Source: Cubamyces lactineus (taxonomy: Eukaryota > Basidiomycota > Agaricomycetes > Polyporales > Polyporaceae). From it: a DNA stretch of 64,000 nt. The DNA is taken from NCBI GenBank assembly GCA_022376465.1, contig JACDTU010000001.1, forward strand, positions 620,001 through 684,000. The letters are read 5' to 3'. Below the pieces are notes generated by a model. The model saw nothing but the letters and a program-made list of their open reading frames with translations. It had not been told where the DNA came from and ran no database searches. A program made the position numbers and the translations under genes. This document shows, in pieces, positions 43,641-55,853 of the stretch; within the stretch, counting starts at the first letter, position 1; each line of letters opens with the position of its first letter.

Positions 43641-45946
43641 ATGTGGCTGCTCTCGACGGATCACCTTGCTTTACGCTTCTTCACGAACCCCGCTGCTGAG
43701 CTCCCCGAAGGATACGCGATTCTTTCGCACGTCTGGCAGGAGCGGGAGCAAACCTTCCAGGACGTCCAGAGCCTGCAGTCCGGAGGCGTTCTCTACAGCG
43801 ACCCGCGCGTCTGCCCGAAGCTGCGCGAGTGCGCGAGGATAGCCAAGGCGCATGGCTTCGAGTGGATGTGGATCGACACGTGTTGCATCGACAAGACGAG
43901 CAGCGCCGAGCTCGAGGAGGCGATCAACTCGATGTTCAGGTGGTATGCCGAGGCGAGGACGTGCTTTGCGTACTTGCACGACGTCCCGGACGATGAACAT
44001 GAGCTCGATGCCCATCGCTCGGCGTTTCGTTCGAGCAAGTGGTTCACCCGGGGATGGACCCTCCAGGAGCTCATCGCTCCTCATGACGTACTATTCATGT
44101 CTACCAAGTGGACTTACCTGGGGACGAAAGCTTCTCTGGCGGGCTTGTTAGAGGGGATCACGGGCGTCGACGCCGAGGTGCTCACCTTTTCGAAGGCCCT
44201 CTGCGAGGTCAGCGTCTCCCGCCGTATGTCCTGGGCCGCGACGCGCCAGACCAAACGGACCGAGGACGAGGCGTATTCACTCATGGGCCTCTTTGGCATC
44301 ACTATGCCCACGATCTACGGCGAAGGGAAGGATGCTTTTCGGAGGCTGCAGGAGGAGATCATGAAGCGCACCCCGGACCTCACACTCCTCGCTTGGGGCG
44401 ACGTGCTGCCGATACACATGCTGGAGTCGCCACGTCCCGTCCGCCCCAGCGGAGATGAACAGAGCCTGATATTCGCGCCGTCTCCGGCTTCCTTCGCGGG
44501 CGCTGCAGAGTTCGTCCCTCTTTCCCTGGCCGAGCTCGAGTCGCTTATCGAAGACTGGGTGGTGGTCGAAGGTAGCATAGCTAAGGTATGCGTGCCCTGC
44601 CCTTCGCCTCTCAGCACATCTGCGTGGCAGTACGCTAGTAGTTCATACCTCGTCGACAGATACTCCGTGAGCCGGTTGTCACAAGTCATGGCATCCGTTG
44701 TCGGTTCATCCACATCGAGGGTCGCCCCTTCTCGCTTGCGCTCCTACCGTGCAGAAATGAAATGAATCACTGCCTGGCGCTTATCGTCTGGCGAAGCCCG
44801 CAGTCTGAACCGAACCTTCCACAATACTTCGTTGGGACCTCTTTCTCCTCCGGGAGCCACGCAAATCCCGTACGTTCTGCCGGGCCGTCACTTGGGAGCT
44901 CGCAGGTCAATCGGTTGGTATCCATCTGTCCGTCCACTATCAACACGCTCCTCGACCTCGGCTGGGTGCACGGGACGGACACATCATCATCCTCAACGGC
45001 GCCGTACACAGAATCTCTGGCCGGCTTGCCACAATGGCGGAACGTGGCCCAACCACACGAAGGCGAAGCTGAAGACGCCAATACGATGTGGGACTGGGAA
45101 GTCCTGACGGGGACGATCAAGTCCGTCTACATCCCTCACATCTTACGCCCATCTCTATCCTCGCACTGGACACAGCACTTTTGGACGAAGCCCCAGCGTT
45201 TCTCATTTCCCATCTGGTTCTCCCAGTACCTCGAGGGTTACCAGTTCGAGAGCGCAAACACCCAGGGGTGCCAGGGGGGTCGAGTCCAATCACCGTCTCT
45301 ACAAGTCGGCCAAGCCCTGAGTCCCTATCAAGAACATCGCTTCGTCCACCGAACCTCTGGGGAATCGTTCACCATCCGCGTGGGCTGGTGCCGCAACCAC
45401 CAGTCGTCGCAATCGAGTCCGCTCGTCGCTACCGTCGAGATAGCTCCCGCGGGCAACCCAGACGGCATCGACGAGTACATCAACCCGCATTCCTGTATTT
45501 CGACCAAGCCGAGAGGACGGCAGCTTCCGTCGGGCAATAGCAGATCTAGCTCAAGGCCGCATAGGGACGAGCTAGGCGAAGCATGTCAACAAAATCACGT
45601 CTCCCGATGGAAGAACGGCACGACCACCATTGGGGACACCAAACGAGCCATTCAGCTGACCGCAACGCGCTGGCCGGCCGCTGAGTCCGATTGCTATTGT
45701 CTCGAGGTGAGGGTGAAAGGGACCGTCTATAGCTCCTTCAAGGTGCCCTGGGGCAATGGTGCTAGCGCGAACGAACGTCTTGCAACCAGGGTGCCAATCA
45801 CTCCAGCTGCTACTCCCGGTTCAGCAGCAAGTTCAGGTTCGGTCTCCGTGCCGAAGAGCACAATCTGGCCCTTGCCAACTCACGTACCTGCAGAAGGTAC
45901 CTCATCTGCCAAGCGCACATTTCACACTCGGTCTCGTAGCTTATGA
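43641..45946 (+). CDS. HET-domain protein 2
   Basis: Exons 43641..44585 and 44660..45946, 743 aa. HET domain: YAILSHVW (25-32), GFEWMWIDTCCID, SSAELEEAINSMFRWY, AYLHDVPDDEHE, FTRGWTLQELIAP; then AYSLMGLFGITMPTIYGEG and RLQEEIMKRTPD. The second exon restores the pattern ILREPVVTSHGIRC, matching the paralog at 52808; an unspliced reading of the first exon ends falsely at 44764. The C-terminal part carries QYFVGTSF, RFVHRTSGESFTIRV and ATRWP blocks shared with the paralog. It and the gene at 52808 share intron position and layout, about 9 kb apart and in the same direction, so they arose by duplication. The role (self/non-self recognition) is inferred from the domain only. Confidence 0.9.
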
Positions 45947-46009
45947 CCTTCCCTGGTCCATATTCCTATGACGACGACAGGGGTTCCACGTTAAACTATA
46001 AGCTGAATC

Positions 46010-47776
46010 CTATCCACGCATCAGGACACATGTCCGTCCGCCCAGGTCCACAGTGCCCACACTCGGTTCCATCGCAGTCACTCCAGAAGTCATCCTGCGT
46101 CCCACGCCCGCGCTTTGCGCCGCCTTCTTCGCGGGGGTGCTAGCGTATGCCTTGGCGACGTCCCACTGCGAATCCAGCTCCATATCCTCCGCCTCGCTCT
46201 CCACGACGGTCGCCATCTGCCGATTCGTCGGGCCGGCGACTGCGTCTGGGTTTACCACGACAGGTAGCGCAGCGTTCGCCAGACCCGTGTAGTCGGCCTG
46301 TACCGGGGTCCTGAGCAGCAGCGCGGAAGGGGAAGGAGACCGCAGCGAAGATGCGGCAGATGCGGAGGCAGAAGGAGGAGGTCCGTCCCGGGAGTGCCGC
46401 TCGAAGCTCGGCGTCGAATACCGGGATTCGCACGACTTGTACGACTCGGCCGTCATGCTGGCCCCGCTTTCGCTCGTCCGGCTGGCTGACCGAGAATGCA
46501 CTGAGCTCTGCGGTTCGCTGCCGCTGCCGGTACTCGCGGTAGAGTTGCGTGCAGACCAGGAACCGGTGGAGAGTCGCTCGTTGCCAGCGGAACGGACGGA
46601 GAACGCGTCGGATGAGAGGATGTGGGTGACGTCTTCGAATTGGCCGTCGTGGTTCGTAGCATAGACTCGCCAGTCGGCGAGGCCTCCAGATATGCCACTC
46701 CTCATGCCGTTCAAAGAGTCGGGGCAGGTGCTGCAGGACGGTGTGTGCGAGTCGCGGGAGGGCAGGACAGGAAGATCCACGTTCCTCATCGGAGGTGCAC
46801 CCGGGATGATGGATTTCTCGATGGATGCGGCTCGTGGAGGCCTGCGAAGGCCTTCTTCCGTTAGCAGTTCCAGTGATCGTCGTGACCTGCGATGTGGGTT
46901 TCTGCGATGGCAGCAGGGCAAAACACCGCATCTGAAACAGAGTATCCCACCCCCAAGAGCTCCCAGTGTGCCCAAGATGAGGAAGGCTGCGAGGATAGTT
47001 CTCCTACGTGCACGCTCAGATGCATCTGACGCAGACTGAGTTTGTAGATCGGAATCAGGGTCGTCCAGAACGCCTGAGGTAGGCCCAACCACTGCCCGCG
47101 TCGCCGAGAAATGGGGGAGCGTGAGCGTAGATGGTAATGAGACCGTGCTTGAGGAGATGCTGGGAGTCACAGATACAGAAGAGATAGACGTGTCGGAACT
47201 CGCGGAGCTAGAAGATGCCAAAGAGACCACGTCGACAGGCGCTGGAGGGTTTATAGACTTCAGTTTAGCAGCCAGCTTCTTGTGAGCAAACGGAGAAGCT
47301 TTGTTGTGCTTATGATAATATAGAGCAGAAGGTGCAGCTGGCAGCTGGCTAGTTTGGTTCTCCACGTCGGGGTTCAGCGCTTCGTAAGGTCTGGATCCAC
47401 CGGCAGTAGCCACAGCAGCGACGAGGGCTGAGGAGTCGCCAGAAGTCAGAGATGTCATCGCCCCCTTCGTTGCAAACGTTTGAGACGGAGTAGAAACCGC
47501 AGCATTCACGGAGGGAGTAGAAGAGCTGACTGTCGGTGTAACGACCTCTATTGCGGCCGAGACGCTCGAAGCTTCAAGTGATGGCGAAGTAGGGACAGGC
47601 TCCTGAGGATTGAAGCCAGGCAAACTAGGGTTGATACCCAGAGAGGGGCTTGAAGGAGTCGAAGTCGTGTCAAGCAGACCAAAGCCAGAAGAAGCATCCG
47701 TAGATACGCCAAGGGCAGGGGACGCACATGAGAGAATGAGCAGAGAAAATCCGAGGACAGTGGGGTTGTGCAACAT
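46010..47776 (-). CDS. Mucin-like single-pass membrane protein
   Basis: An intronless 588-residue frame that lies only about 60 bases from the 3' end of the HET 2 gene, tail to tail. A signal peptide (FSLLILSCASPALG) is followed by an ectodomain of about 230 residues very rich in Ser, Thr, Pro and Val, suited to O-glycosylation. A transmembrane helix spans about 260-281 (ILAAFLILGTLGALGGGILC), then a cysteine cluster (FRCGVLPCCHRR) and basic stop-transfer residues. The long cytosolic part of about 300 residues is Ser-rich and disordered. The layout resembles cell-wall stress sensors, but no WSC or cysteine-rich head is present. Family unknown; membrane topology is the firm part. Confidence 0.75.
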   Translation of the reverse strand: MLHNPTVLGFSLLILSCASPALGVSTDASSGFGLLDTTSTPSSPSLGINPSLPGFNPQEPVPTSPSLEASSVSAAIEVVTPTVSSSTPSVNAAVSTPSQTFATKGAMTSLTSGDSSALVAAVATAGGSRPYEALNPDVENQTSQLPAAPSALYYHKHNKASPFAHKKLAAKLKSINPPAPVDVVSLASSSSASSDTSISSVSVTPSISSSTVSLPSTLTLPHFSATRAVVGPTSGVLDDPDSDLQTQSASDASERARRRTILAAFLILGTLGALGGGILCFRCGVLPCCHRRNPHRRSRRSLELLTEEGLRRPPRAASIEKSIIPGAPPMRNVDLPVLPSRDSHTPSCSTCPDSLNGMRSGISGGLADWRVYATNHDGQFEDVTHILSSDAFSVRSAGNERLSTGSWSARNSTASTGSGSEPQSSVHSRSASRTSESGASMTAESYKSCESRYSTPSFERHSRDGPPPSASASAASSLRSPSPSALLLRTPVQADYTGLANAALPVVVNPDAVAGPTNRQMATVVESEAEDMELDSQWDVAKAYASTPAKKAAQSAGVGRRMTSGVTAMEPSVGTVDLGGRTCVLMRG

Positions 47777-48213
47777 CTTGGCGGGTGCCGTGCGGGCGTA
47801 TTAGCTTGAACAAAATACGGGGTGATGGTGAGAGTCAAGAGCCAAGGTTGGAAGGCCCCCGCTCTCTCTTCACCATGTTGGCATGCGTATGAGGGAGGCT
47901 GGCTGGGGCTGACAATGAAACTTGGCTACCCCAGCCTCTGCGGTTCGACGCTCGGTTACCTGGTCTGGATCCCAATGTTACTGGAAATATGTGCTGTGGT
48001 ATCATTCCACTCGTCTGTCTTTTCAGAAAGTGGTCGAGAGTCACCTCGAGGTGTAGCAAGCCTAAGCAAAGATGCCGTTTGATGCTGCTTCAGAACATAT
48101 GCGATGACGAAAGTGGTGGTTAGAGGCAAGTCGCGCTAGACGCTCACAGTCGTCGCTCCTTACATTGGCACGACCATCATCCTCTTGGTCTTACACTCGT
48201 TGTTCTCTTCAGC
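47777..48213. promoter_or_regulatory. Divergent intergenic region
   Basis: These 437 bases separate the outward-reading mucin-like and CIA30 genes, so they carry both promoters. No clear element is seen. Confidence 0.35.
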
Positions 48214-49244
48214 ATGTCACGCTTGTCTGGTTATCTGCATAGGACAGGCAAACTCATCCGCGACAATGCCTCTCGCAGTACGCAAACGCGCCATATACTC
48301 AGAGCAGCCTACTGAGGTACGCACTTCGCGCAGTGCTACGCATGGAGGGCGCGGATGAGCCTTCGCGTGCTCCGAAGCTCCTTTTCACCTTCAACAACCA
48401 TGAAGACATCCAGCAGTTTGCAACAGGCTCTGATGCTGACGTCGGAGGATTCTCGACTGTGCACTTCGAGCTGGATGAATCTACCGCTAAGCCGCAACCC
48501 TCTTCTCAAGAAAAACCCTCCTCGCCGCTTGACATCACGGTCAACAGACCAACGGGCAAGTTCTGGGGCGAAATGAAACTGAACGTGAGGCCGGGGCTTG
48601 AGGGTAGAATTCGAGCTGGCTACGCAGGTTTCAGGAGCAAGGTGCGCTGGAATATGTGTCATGCGGATGCAGAGATTTACTCATAGGCATTACTAGCCCC
48701 GACCTACACTCTTCGGCGACTTGACCGATGACGTCTCTAACCACGAGTACCTAGCGCTTCGGGTCCGCGCTCTAGGCCATCCTCGAACACGCAACTCCTA
48801 CTTTATCAACTTGCAAACGGACGGTCCTATTACCACCGATCTATGGCAACACCGTTTGTTCTTCCGGAGAGACGACGGTGGCTGGGAGGATATCTTTGTC
48901 AGTATATGCTTGGCTCATACGAACTCCCCTGACTGACCAGTTTGTAGATACCTTTCAAGGACTTCGTACTCACCAACGCCGGTGAACTTGTACCACACCA
49001 AATCAAGATGTACCGTGAACGCATCCGTACGGTTGGTATATCTCTCTTAGGCGGGAATAGCGGCGTCGAGGGGCCGTACGAGCTAGGCATAGACCACATC
49101 AGTGCGGTGAACGCTGAAGACGTCACTGATGCCTCGGCATTAGGTATGTTCTTCCGTACACCTGAGTCTGACTAGATTTTCATGCTTCCTCCAGAAAAGG
49201 TTCCTACAGAGGGAACGCAGTGGGAGAGGCCGCCGGTCCTGTAG
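48214..49244 (+). CDS. CIA30 family mitochondrial complex I assembly factor
   Basis: Exons 48214..48277, 48334..48641, 48697..48897, 48948..49143, 49195..49244; 272 aa. CIA30/NDUFAF1 motifs: KLLFTFNNHEDIQQFATGSDADVGG, ELDE, KFWGEMKLNV, GYAGFRSK, EYLALRVRALG, SYFINLQTDG, LWQHRLFFRR, IFIPFKDFVLTNAGE and RIRTVGISLLGGNSG followed by GPYELGIDHI. These proteins join an assembly intermediate of the membrane arm of NADH dehydrogenase in the mitochondrial inner membrane. The short basic N-terminus (SRLSGYLHRTGKLIRD) fits targeting. The first intron splits an ATG codon, so the Met of exon 2 is not the start. Length is normal for fungi. Confidence 0.92.
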
Positions 49245-50470
49245 GCTGTGCAATCGTAGCAGCACCTACGGTAACCGCATACTACAATAGACCACTGGAT
49301 AATACTGCACCCTCCTCCTTTTCAGAGCGCAGCTGTGAGAAGTATCCACATGTGAGTACTGAATAGTGCCATAGGACATTGGAGTAGACAGATTATTAGA
49401 CCGTCCCCTGCACCAGGCATTATACTCGCCGTCGGCGCTTAGCCATATTCGGGTACCAATACCAACGGCCACAAACAGCTCTCCGGACCATGTATCTCAG
49501 CTTCAGTCGTTCTGGCTTTCGAGATACCGCCTTACGGCGCAGTATTTCATCCGAGACGAGTAGCGGTCCGGTCTGAGGCTGCACTGATTTCTGATTGATG
49601 TGTGCTTGATGTCACTACAACGGTGCGTCCAGTATGCGCGCATAAGTCGAATACAGTACACCAGGTACCCGGTGGGCTCAATTCCACTGATGGGGACGCA
49701 TCATACTGACATGGGCGATACTGCGTGCAACGGTGATGTCGTTTCATTCTGTGCGGCAAGGATCGGTGCGAGCGCCCAACTCATCCGAATCGTCCACCCA
49801 TTCCAAAGTGGCGTCCTGCGGTATGGAAGAAAGACGGCTCCACCACCATTCGCATCCGCTGTCGAAGGAGGATTGTTAGTGTACCCTAGACGTATACTTG
49901 TATGTCGTCCATTTCACTCAGTCTGCTTCCTGCACTGATAAGTGTGGATGTCTCTGCTGTAGGTTGCCATCATCCCAGGGGTCAGATCCGTGATCCTTGT
50001 GTAGGTCTGACTTTTGGCGGGTGCCAATGCAGATCCCTGTGCCCTGCCACGGGCCCCCAGCTATTGCGTCGCGCAGTGGATCGCCTTGTTCGCGACTTGG
50101 CTAACCGCCCTTCGCCGAGGAATCACAGGAGAATGTTCGCAATGTGCCGCGCCCTCACATTTCGAGTGTTTGGCCGCCGCCGCCCTAAGACATCGGAAGA
50201 TGTGCGCGTGCCTCTCGCCTCGGCAAGTCCGCACGACCTGTGAATCCTGCGATGACGATGTTTCGTTACCCGCGTGGTGCAGTCTGCATAACACTTCGGC
50301 CAGCGATGCTGATATAAGGCCTCGGGACGAACTGCGATTCCTCACCGCCCTTCTTCCCTTTGGTCATTTTGCGCTTGCGCAGTGACGTTCTCGCTCTTTC
50401 TCGTATCCTAGTGCCCTAGTTCCCTTTCGTATTTGCGTGGCGCTCGCTTTTAATCCTAGACACACTCATT
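49245..50470 (+). other. Intergenic, about 1.23 kb
   Basis: Between CIA30 and the LPMO gene. The ORF 50014-50385 is cysteine-rich (CSQC, CESC) but ends just before the LPMO leader and has no recognised domain. The right end holds the LPMO promoter with a TATA box. Confidence 0.4.
50313..50319 (+). promoter_or_regulatory. Possible TATA box of the AA14 gene
   Basis: TATAAGG, about 150 bases before the start codon at 50471. The distance is long but acceptable for a fungal leader. Confidence 0.4.
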
Positions 50471-51889
50471 ATGATCCCCGTCCTGCTCGCCGCCGTTGCG
50501 GCTGCTCTGCCTCTGACCTCTGCTCACATTGGTGAGTCAAATGTACAGCCTATCTCACGCAATCGTATTAACACCATATCTCAGCCTTCTGGCATCCGTC
50601 TATCTACGGGTTCAATGTGACGGAGCAAACGTTCCCTTACGACAACCGTCCCGTTGTTCCCCTCCAGGACATGACTTTCCAGGAGTGGTGGTTCCACAAC
50701 CACCTCGCCTACCCGCCAAACCCCGGCGACGTCTTCGAGTTCCCTGCCGGCAAGGCTGCGACGGCTGAGCTCGCATGCAACAAGGGCGCGACGACCTGGT
50801 TCAACTCCTCTGAGGGTGGTGACATCCGGAATGGCAACGACCCGTGCCCAGGCAGCCCGCCCTCGGAGTACCACACGACCGGTTTCAACGACCTCAAGGG
50901 CTGCGCGATGGCCATTGCCTACGAGCCCGACGTCACCAAGATCCAGCCCGAGGATTTCGTGGTCTTCAGCGTGAACCAGACGTGCGTCTGGAACCGCTTC
51001 ACCGACTTCCAGGTCCCTGCACGGATGCCTACGTGCCCCGAGGGCGGCTGCCACTGCGCCTGGTTCTGGATCCACTCGGTATGCGCCGTTCTCTCTCCGG
51101 CAGGTCTTTGAGTCGAGATGTACTGACCATTGCACAACAGCCGGACAGCGGTAGCGAACAAATCTACATGAACGGCTTCAAGTGCGAGATTACTGGAGCG
51201 TCCTCGACTGTTCCGCTCGCGAAGCCCAAGGTCGCCCGCCGGTGCGGTGCGGATCCCGACCACGGCAAGCCCGACCCCGTTCCCGGAAACTGCACGTATG
51301 GCGCGAAGCAGCCCCTCTACTGGCTTCAGAAGGAGCGCAACAACGTGCGTCAATCATACACCTATCTGGGTTGGGATATGACGACTAACCATTGCGACTG
51401 CTTCATCTTTACAGGAGTTTGAGGATGCGCAAGCTCCGCCGTTCTACAACGACGTGTACAACTTCCTCGACGGCGCGCAGAATGATATATTCGAGGACTC
51501 GTACCCGAACGGCATCCCCGACCCTAGCCCGGAGCAGACTATCATCCCGACTCCTGTCAACGCTGCAGTAGCCGCCCCTACCTCAACCCCTTCGTCCGCG
51601 GCTGCATCCGCGTCCGCGTCCTCTTCGTCTTCTTCACCATCCCCCTCAGCCGCGTCGACTACATCAACTGGTGGCCCACGTCCATCCGCCCGTGGCTTCC
51701 GCAGATTCACTGGCTCCCCACGCGCGGGCGTCCCTAGGAAGACCTGGACCCAGTCGAGAAAGATGAGGTGAGACTTCGCCCTTCTATTGTGGCAGCGCGG
51801 ATTGAGAGCTGACCACACACTGATGCAGCGCCTCTGATATCAAGGAGCGCCTGCGGAAAGCCCGTCGGCTGGCGCCCTGGGCTGTCTAA
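50471..51889 (+). CDS. AA14 lytic polysaccharide monooxygenase
   Basis: Five exons: 50471..50531, 50585..51078, 51141..51344, 51415..51767, 51829..51889; 390 aa. The signal peptide ends at Ala18 (PLTSA), leaving His19 as mature N-terminus ([13 protein letters not shown]), required for the copper histidine brace. Typical AA14 sequence follows: [49 protein letters not shown] and [16 protein letters not shown]. Multiple cysteines suit disulfides. After about residue 310 comes a Ser/Ala/Pro-rich linker and a short basic end ([15 protein letters not shown]). AA14 enzymes were described from white-rot polypores as copper enzymes that attack xylan coating cellulose. The gene lies between two HET genes, with no other wood-decay enzyme beside it. 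Confidence 0.92.
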
Positions 51890-52807
51890 GCTTCCCGAGG
51901 GTCACCTTGTGCGCCGCGACCGCAGTTTGCCAGTCTTACCGTTCGGCTTTGGTATCTGATGATGATGCGCTGGTAATGCACGCCATGCAATTCACGACGA
52001 ACTCGAACTCGAACAATCCACCTGGGGGGTAGCCGTGACCCTGCATGATTCCGGGTGGTCCCGACCATCCTTCCTTTCGACGCTCTTTACCTTAACTTAT
52101 TTTTCTTCAACAACCATGTATCACTAGTCCTCGCGAATTCTGCGAATCGATTTGGCGGTTCTTCCGTAGCTGGTCCTCGTAAGTCTTGTGCATGCCAATT
52201 TCGGCAGATGGCGCCATGCCCTTTCCCACGATGCCACGGGAGGAAGGTAGTGCATCGTTTTGCATCTACACGGCCATCTCGGCCTACCCAACTCCCGGAC
52301 TCCCAGTACACTCTACCTTGGTAACCCTTTAAGCTTCAAGATGCAAGTTCGCATACATGGGAGTGCAGTGCGATACAAGCGCCATTGAGGCGGCACGAAC
52401 CACCCGAAGCTGTCGTACTACGGTACAGCTTGTGGATGCGAAGCTAGGCTAGGTACATATGCGCTTTTGGGCTGTACCCATTTACGTGACATACCCCTTG
52501 CCTCCGGAAAGCACCGGTATTAAGCGTGTCATATTGCAAGCTATCCTCGGGATGGCCCCCATATTTGCCAGAGGCTGTCACCATGATAGCGCTTTGCATG
52601 CGTGCGCAGACATAACTTAATATGCTGCCAGTGATGTTAACACCACGATAAATGGGAGGTACTAGACGGGTACACGGCGCATCTTTACTCCCATCTTTCC
52701 CCTTACCGAGTACCCCAAGACCATAGACAACCCCAACGCTGGTAAGTCGCAGGAAATGCTGGTACGTTGCTACTACTTCTAACATATCGTCGAAGTGGGC
52801 ACTAGCT
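51890..52807 (+). other. Intergenic, about 920 bases
   Basis: 3' flank of the LPMO gene and promoter of HET 3. No coding feature, repeat or RNA gene is seen. Confidence 0.4.
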
Positions 52808-55800
52808 ATGTGGCTGCTATCAACGGCCGACCTCGAACTACGGGAATTCAACGACACCAGCCAGGTAGAAGGCGGTTATGCGATTCTCTCCCATGTGTGG
52901 CAAGACGTCGAGCAGTCATTCCAGGCCATCCTCCAGCTGCAATCCAGAGGCATCCGAAGCTACAGCGACCTACGGGTCGGATTCAAGATCCGAGAGAGCG
53001 TCAAAGTCGCCAAAGCGCACGGCCTTGCCTGGCTCTGGATAGATACCTGCTGCATCAACAAGACGAGCAGCTCGGAGCTCGAGGAGTCCATCAACTCGAT
53101 GTTCAGATGGTATGCGGAAGCCCGCGTTTGTCTCGCCTACCTGCACGACGTACCAGACGACTGCCACATCGAGGCGCCCAGCTCAAGATTCCGCACTAGC
53201 AAGTGGTTCACCAGAGGCTGGACGTTGCAGGAGCTCATTGCCCCGCGTCAGCTCATCTTCCTTTCTACAAATTGGGTCACCCTGGGTACTAAGGCTGCCC
53301 TTGCGGACGTGCTGGAAGAGATCACGGGCGTTGACGCCGAGGTCCTGACGTTCCGTCGGGCATTGCAGCACGTCAGCGTCGCGCGTCGCCTAGCTTGGGC
53401 CTCCCGACGCGTAACTTCGAAGGTTGAAGACGAGGCATATTCTCTTATGGGACTGTTTGACGTGACTATGTCAACGATCTACGGCGAAGGCAAGAACGCC
53501 TTTAGGCGTTTACAGGAGGAGATTATGAAGCGTTCTCCGGATCATTCGCTCTTTGCTTGGGGAAGGACTCTACCCGCTGTCATGCCTTACACGCCGGAAA
53601 CTCACCGACACAAAAGGGATGCGCTGAGCTCTCTCTTCGCGCCCTCCCCTTCCTCGTTCAGCAATTCCGTAACCGACAAGAGCGCTTCTCTGACACCCAT
53701 ACGGCTCGATGTGGTGAAGAAGATAGTCAGTAACTGCATCTCAGTCGCCGATTTCAAAAAGCGGGTGAGTGACATGGACAACGCGTAGTACATTCAGTAC
53801 TTACACGTCACCGCAGGTTTTACGAGAGCACACGGTGACTAGCTACGGCGTGCGATGCCATCTCATCATCGTCCACGGCGACCCATTCTCCATCGCGCTG
53901 CTCCCTTGCAAGAACAGTGCTGGAGAATGTGTGGGGCTCCTACTCTGGCGGAATCCTCAGTCCAAGAGCGATCTACCACAGTACTTCGTCGGGGCGTCAT
54001 TCAAGAGCAATAGGGACACGGGACCAGATGCGGGCGGTGCCACAGGATACAGGCTCATCAACATCCGACCGTCGACCGTAGATGCTGTCCTAAACTTCGG
54101 TCGACGAGCAGCAGACCGCGCGTCCGTGAGTGGCTCGGATGAAGGCGGCGCGACGGGCTCGCATAGAGCACGAGGGTCGCTCGAGAAGATCTACATTATC
54201 AATACCCTCGCTGCTGTTTCGTCGCTCGCTCACCCCTGGATGCAGCTCTCCGACTCCGAACCGCGTCACGTCTTCATACCAACCTGGCTCTCAACCTACT
54301 TGGTTCCCTTCGGCTTCAGCGTGTTCCGACGGGTTGCTCCTGCAGTTGATTCAGTCCTAGGGAGGCCCATGCCTCCGCCTTATACGCTGACCCTCGTCCA
54401 CTCCGATACCGGCGAAAGGATCACGATTCGGGTAGAATGCCGTCAAAACTCACACCTGCGCGCTTCCGTAGTCATTGACTCTGCCGTACGACATTTCGAA
54501 GGAGAGTCTGCAACCTTCATAGACTGGTTGGCGCCTCTGTACCATCCCCCAGGAGCAAGGTCTCCGCAGCGTATCAGCGATTGGAAGAATGGGTCTAAAT
54601 CCTTCGGCGACGAACGTAGGACAGTCAGGTTGACAGCCACCCGCTGGCCTACGAGCGATTGCTACCAGCTCGAGATTAGACTAGAGGGCACCGTATACGC
54701 CTCACTACGGGACGTCCATCGCGTTCAGCCGGTGTCCACTGGTGGCTCAGCAGTGGTCGCCGATACTCTAGGTTTTCCGGCTCACGACCCCTTTCCTTTG
54801 ATGAGGGAGCTGCTTTACAACGTCGATGACCCAAATACGACGCAGCAGCACCAAAGCTCCTCCCGTCATGGGTGGTCAGAACCAGGACACTCCCATGACC
54901 GTTCACAAAGTGCGGGCCGGACTCGTGGCGGGAGTTCTGGGCCTGTCGAGCGCATTTGGCCTGTGAACTCCGAGCCGGGACGAGGGCCAGCGAATTCTTA
55001 CGACGGGGCGTACAGGCAGCCCCGTGTTGTCGAACCTGTCCTGCGAATCCCTGAGCTTCAGACGGCTCGGAGAGACATCTCACTTCGACGACCCGAAGAC
55101 GAGGATCCCGTCTTACCAACACGCAGCCACCGTTCCGGCCTCTCGACCAGTGTGCAGCGCCCCGGTCGCGCGCTCTCCAGTTTCAACGAATATTCTCCGC
55201 TTCCCGACCGCGGAGACGGCGACGGCGACTCTCTATACACCGTGGTCGAAGTGTCCAGTGATTATAGCGATCCGGAGCCTCTGTTTGACGACGACGGACC
55301 TGTCACTGTCATTCCCCCTCCAGGTAGATCATACAGCAACTCATCACGCTCACCCCAACCTGAGACTGCGCCTACACCACCTCCAATCACTATCATACCG
55401 CCTCCCACCCCAAGTCATCAGTATTATCCAACCTACCCTACTCTTACTCCATACGGCTATAGCTACGGGCGCACCCCTGGTCCATACACAGTCCAACAGC
55501 AGCCTGCGCTCCACGAGGAAGTTCAGCCGTCCCCGGCCCCGGCCCCATACCACAAATCCAAGCCGAAGCAGCCCATCATCATCGTCCCCCGGCCCCCTAG
55601 GCCAGGCCGCGCTCCTCATGCTCCCATCGTCGTATCCGCAACACCACCCAGCATCCGGTCTGTCACGCCACCCCCCATCGTCATTCACCCAAACACGCCT
55701 AGCCCGCCGCTCCCATCGACGCCCGTGCTGGGGCCTCGCTCAGATGAGCCGTCGTCCGTCCGGAAATGGCTTTCTAGCAAACGATCCAGGATGAGCTCGA

Positions 55801-55853
55801 CCGTGCGGGCGAAGCAGAAGAACGTGCCTCCGGCAATTCCGAGGACTTGGTAA
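52808..55853 (+). CDS. HET-domain protein 3, long form
   Basis: Exons 52808..53764 and 53817..55853, 997 aa, intron 52 nt. HET domain: YAILSHVW (24-31), GLAWLWIDTCCIN, SSELEESINSMFRWY, VCLAYLHDVPDD, FTRGWTLQELIAP; then AYSLMGLFDVTMSTIYGEG and RLQEEIMKRSPD. Exon 2 starts VLREHTVTSYGVRC, matching HET 2, and continues LPQYFVGASFKS, SDTGERITIRV and ATRWP. Compared with HET 2 it has about 250 extra C-terminal residues, disordered and rich in Pro, Ser, Tyr and Arg (repeated PPP and HPNTPSPPLPSTP-like runs), ending in a basic stretch. Both genes point the same way and look like a duplicated pair that then diverged at the tail. Function by domain only. Confidence 0.9.

Noticed and set aside
44586..44764. 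HET 2 truncated by a stop codon
   Set aside because: Splicing at 44585/44660 joins both halves and matches the paralog.
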